Of a DNA stretch of 5,866 nucleotides, positions 4,702 through 5,866 are shown in pieces. Within the stretch, counting starts at the first letter, position 1. Each line of letters opens with the position of its first letter. The notes under the pieces are model-generated. The model worked only from the letters and a program-made list of their open reading frames with translations, did no database searches and was not told the DNA's origin. Source of the DNA: Clostridiaceae bacterium UBA4839 (lineage in GTDB: Bacteria; Bacillota; Clostridia; Clostridiales; Caloramatoraceae); assembly GCA_002400085.1 (NCBI GenBank), contig DHEX01000108.1, forward strand, positions 1-5,866. The letters run 5' to 3'. Both the position numbers and the translations under genes were made by a program.

Positions 4702-5751
4702 ATGGAAAACAAAAAGAGGGACAATGAAGATGAAATTACATCTGTTCGTCTTCATTTGGAACTGAAAGGTGAGGGTTTGACGGAATATCAGAAAAGGATG
4801 CTAAAAAGATACGGAGAATCTTCAACGGGAGAGACTATATGCAGGGACATTCTTATACCATCCGATATGCCACTCCATAACCTGCACTATGCAATACAAA
4901 AACTTTATGGCTGGCAAAATTCACATTTGCGCAGTTTTCGTCTGCCGGAAGAAGTTTATCAAAAACTAACCAGGGGTACTGTTAAAGGGTGGGTGAATTT
5001 AGTGGGGATTTTATTTCAGCCGCCATCTGAATCAGAGGAAGATGTTTTTTGGGATGATAATTATACAAAGGGAAATATAAATGCATGGCTTAAGAGAAAA
5101 TATGTCGGACCGTATTTTTACGGCGGGAAGTTGGAGTATCCTGAAATTGCGAAAAGAGACGTGCAACGGCTTATGGATAAATTTAAGATGATTGATGTCA
5201 AAGAGCCATTTAAAGATTACTTAGCCCGGGCTGAAAAGGATGGAGACAAGGAAATCAAAACTTTGCGCAAAGCTCCTTTGATTGAGTTGACCCTTGAAGA
5301 AATGGATTCGTCTATTCTCATTGAAGGTGGAACAAGAGAACTGCTGGAACGACTGGAGGTCAGCAAGGTTTTAGCAAGTAAGGATGAAATGATTGATGAA
5401 GATAGATTGTTTCCAGTAACAAGGGAACTCATTTATAAGTATGATTTTGGGGATAATTGGACTATTACCATAACTAAGGAAAAAGATTGCAAAGATTTAC
5501 TGAGAAACGGGTTCGTTTCGCGTGAAGAGATTGCCTGTGCAAATGATATTGTGCTGAATAAGCATATGCCGGTTTGTATTCATAAAAACGGAGTTTTTTT
5601 GTTTGATGATGTGGGTGGGCTAAGCGGATTTGCTGACTTTTTGGGTGATATTTATGAAAGCGAAGACAGAGAAAAAAGAAATATGCTTCGCACTTGGTCA
5701 AAGAGCCTCGGGTGGAGTGAAAAAAAGATTGCTTATAAAAAGATATTGTAG
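4702..5751 (+). CDS. Plasmid pRiA4b ORF-3 family protein
   Basis: 349-residue soluble protein of a family named after Agrobacterium plasmid pRiA4b; its function is not established. The two conserved parts are separated. The amino part holds MPLHNLHYAIQKLYGW (56-71) and SHLRSF (74-79). The carboxy part holds YKYDFGDNWTI (245-255), the family's signature Y-YDFGD-W, and FDDVGGLSGFADFL (301-314), corresponding to the usual PEDVGG-GY-FL. WSKSLGW (332-338) lies near the end. The stretch of about 150 residues between the parts is charged and helix-prone and longer than in the simplest members. ATG 4702 follows GGAGGAGGA (4684-4692) with nine bases between. A DUF6429-like gene begins 65 bp after the stop, in the same orientation and without a clear promoter between, so the two are probably co-transcribed. 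Its last 20 bases recur at 1595. Confidence 0.92.
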   Translation: MENKKRDNEDEITSVRLHLELKGEGLTEYQKRMLKRYGESSTGETICRDILIPSDMPLHNLHYAIQKLYGWQNSHLRSFRLPEEVYQKLTRGTVKGWVNLVGILFQPPSESEEDVFWDDNYTKGNINAWLKRKYVGPYFYGGKLEYPEIAKRDVQRLMDKFKMIDVKEPFKDYLARAEKDGDKEIKTLRKAPLIELTLEEMDSSILIEGGTRELLERLEVSKVLASKDEMIDEDRLFPVTRELIYKYDFGDNWTITITKEKDCKDLLRNGFVSREEIACANDIVLNKHMPVCIHKNGVFLFDDVGGLSGFADFLGDIYESEDREKRNMLRTWSKSLGWSEKKIAYKKIL

Positions 5752-5791
5752 TATGGTGAGCGACATAAAAATTTTATAACCATAAAGTCGC
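5752..5791 (+). promoter_or_regulatory. Pseudoknot-like RNA leader ahead of DUF6429, copy 2
   Basis: Same elements as in copy 1: TATGGT (5752-5757) with ACCATA (5779-5784) and GCGAC (5760-5764) with GTCGC (5787-5791), interleaved. Here the first strand starts immediately after the TAG stop of the pRiA4b-family gene, so ribosomes ending translation would cover it. That makes translational coupling or an attenuator between the two genes a reasonable idea. Confidence 0.4.
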
Positions 5792-5816
5792 AATTTTACT
5801 ATGAAGAGGAGAGATT

Positions 5817-5866
5817 ATGATGGATAAGACTAACCCAGAGAAGGCAGTTAAAGAATTGACTATGCT
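5817..5866 (+). CDS. Second DUF6429-like gene, 5' end only
   Basis: The first 50 bases are identical to the DUF6429-like gene at 1680-1946 and encode MMDKTNPEKAVKELTM. The ribosome binding site GAGGAG (5806-5811) is the same. The gene runs off the window, so whether it is intact or diverges later cannot be seen. It follows the pRiA4b-family gene by 65 bp and likely shares its transcript. Confidence 0.8.
   Translation, partial: MMDKTNPEKAVKELTM

Larger units (their letters stand above)
5732..5866. repeat. 135-bp exact direct repeat, copy 2 (cut by window end)
   Basis: Identical to 1595-1729 over all 135 available bases, including intergenic positions. It starts within the last codons of the pRiA4b-family gene and is still matching at the last base of the window, so its true length is at least 135 bp. 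Complete identity, against about 90% for the ~98-bp repeats, suggests a recent duplication. Confidence 0.95.

Noticed and set aside
5217..5701. Two minus-strand open frames
   Set aside because: Both are antisense to the pRiA4b-family gene and have biased translations (Ser-rich, His/Tyr-rich) typical of shadows.
1..5866. CRISPR array, tRNA, rRNA or insertion sequence
   Set aside because: No short regularly spaced repeats, no cloverleaf or rRNA sequence, and no transposase or terminal inverted repeats were seen.

Overview
The window looks like an accessory region from a low-GC Firmicute, most likely a gut or rumen Clostridia/Lachnospiraceae-type genome. This rests on the AT-rich base composition, strong AGGAGG-type ribosome binding sites 5-10 nt ahead of nearly every gene, and homes in Firmicutes for the recognised families. 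This is inference; no taxonomic marker gene is present. All supported genes lie on the + strand, most with their own ribosome binding site and wide gaps.

Layout. (1) 1-1466: an AlbA_2/Schlafen-like gene with a GHKL-type second domain and a C-terminal winged helix, preceded by a 9-bp inverted repeat around a TATAAT box and followed by two terminator-like hairpins. (2) 1467-1946: a good promoter (TTGACA-17-TATAAA), a leader, and a small DUF6429-like gene. (3) 2105-2629: a GNAT acetyltransferase. (4) 2630-3070: a 441-bp gap holding copy 1 of a ~98-bp repeat, a relic resembling the C-terminal tail of the RlmD/RumA 23S rRNA methyltransferase (a known class of ICE attachment site), and a leader with repeated ATTATGAATG motifs. 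(5) 3071-3781: an unrecognised 236-aa protein, then a stem-loop and a frameshifted gene relic. (6) 4044-4565: a Nudix hydrolase followed at once by copy 2 of the ~98-bp repeat. (7) 4702-5751: a pRiA4b ORF-3 family protein, followed by the start of a second DUF6429 gene cut by the window edge.

The most striking structure is an exact 135-bp direct repeat (1595-1729 and 5732-5866, still matching at the window edge). It begins inside the last codons of the pRiA4b-family gene and runs through the intergenic leader into the DUF6429 gene. At the first site only the last 20 bases of the pRiA4b gene remain. The window therefore contains one full 4137-bp period of a duplicated unit, or the linear reading of a circle or tandem array. 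Inside it, the ~98-bp repeats enclose a second, 1.9-kb unit (unknown protein plus Nudix). The region reads as a modular cassette array shuffled by homologous recombination between short non-coding repeats. No transposase, integrase or integron-type recombinase is visible.

No shared pathway links the genes. DUF6429 and pRiA4b ORF-3 look like an ancestral operonic pair, because the duplicated piece preserves their junction. The others (GNAT, Nudix, unknown protein) are typical single-gene accessory cargo.
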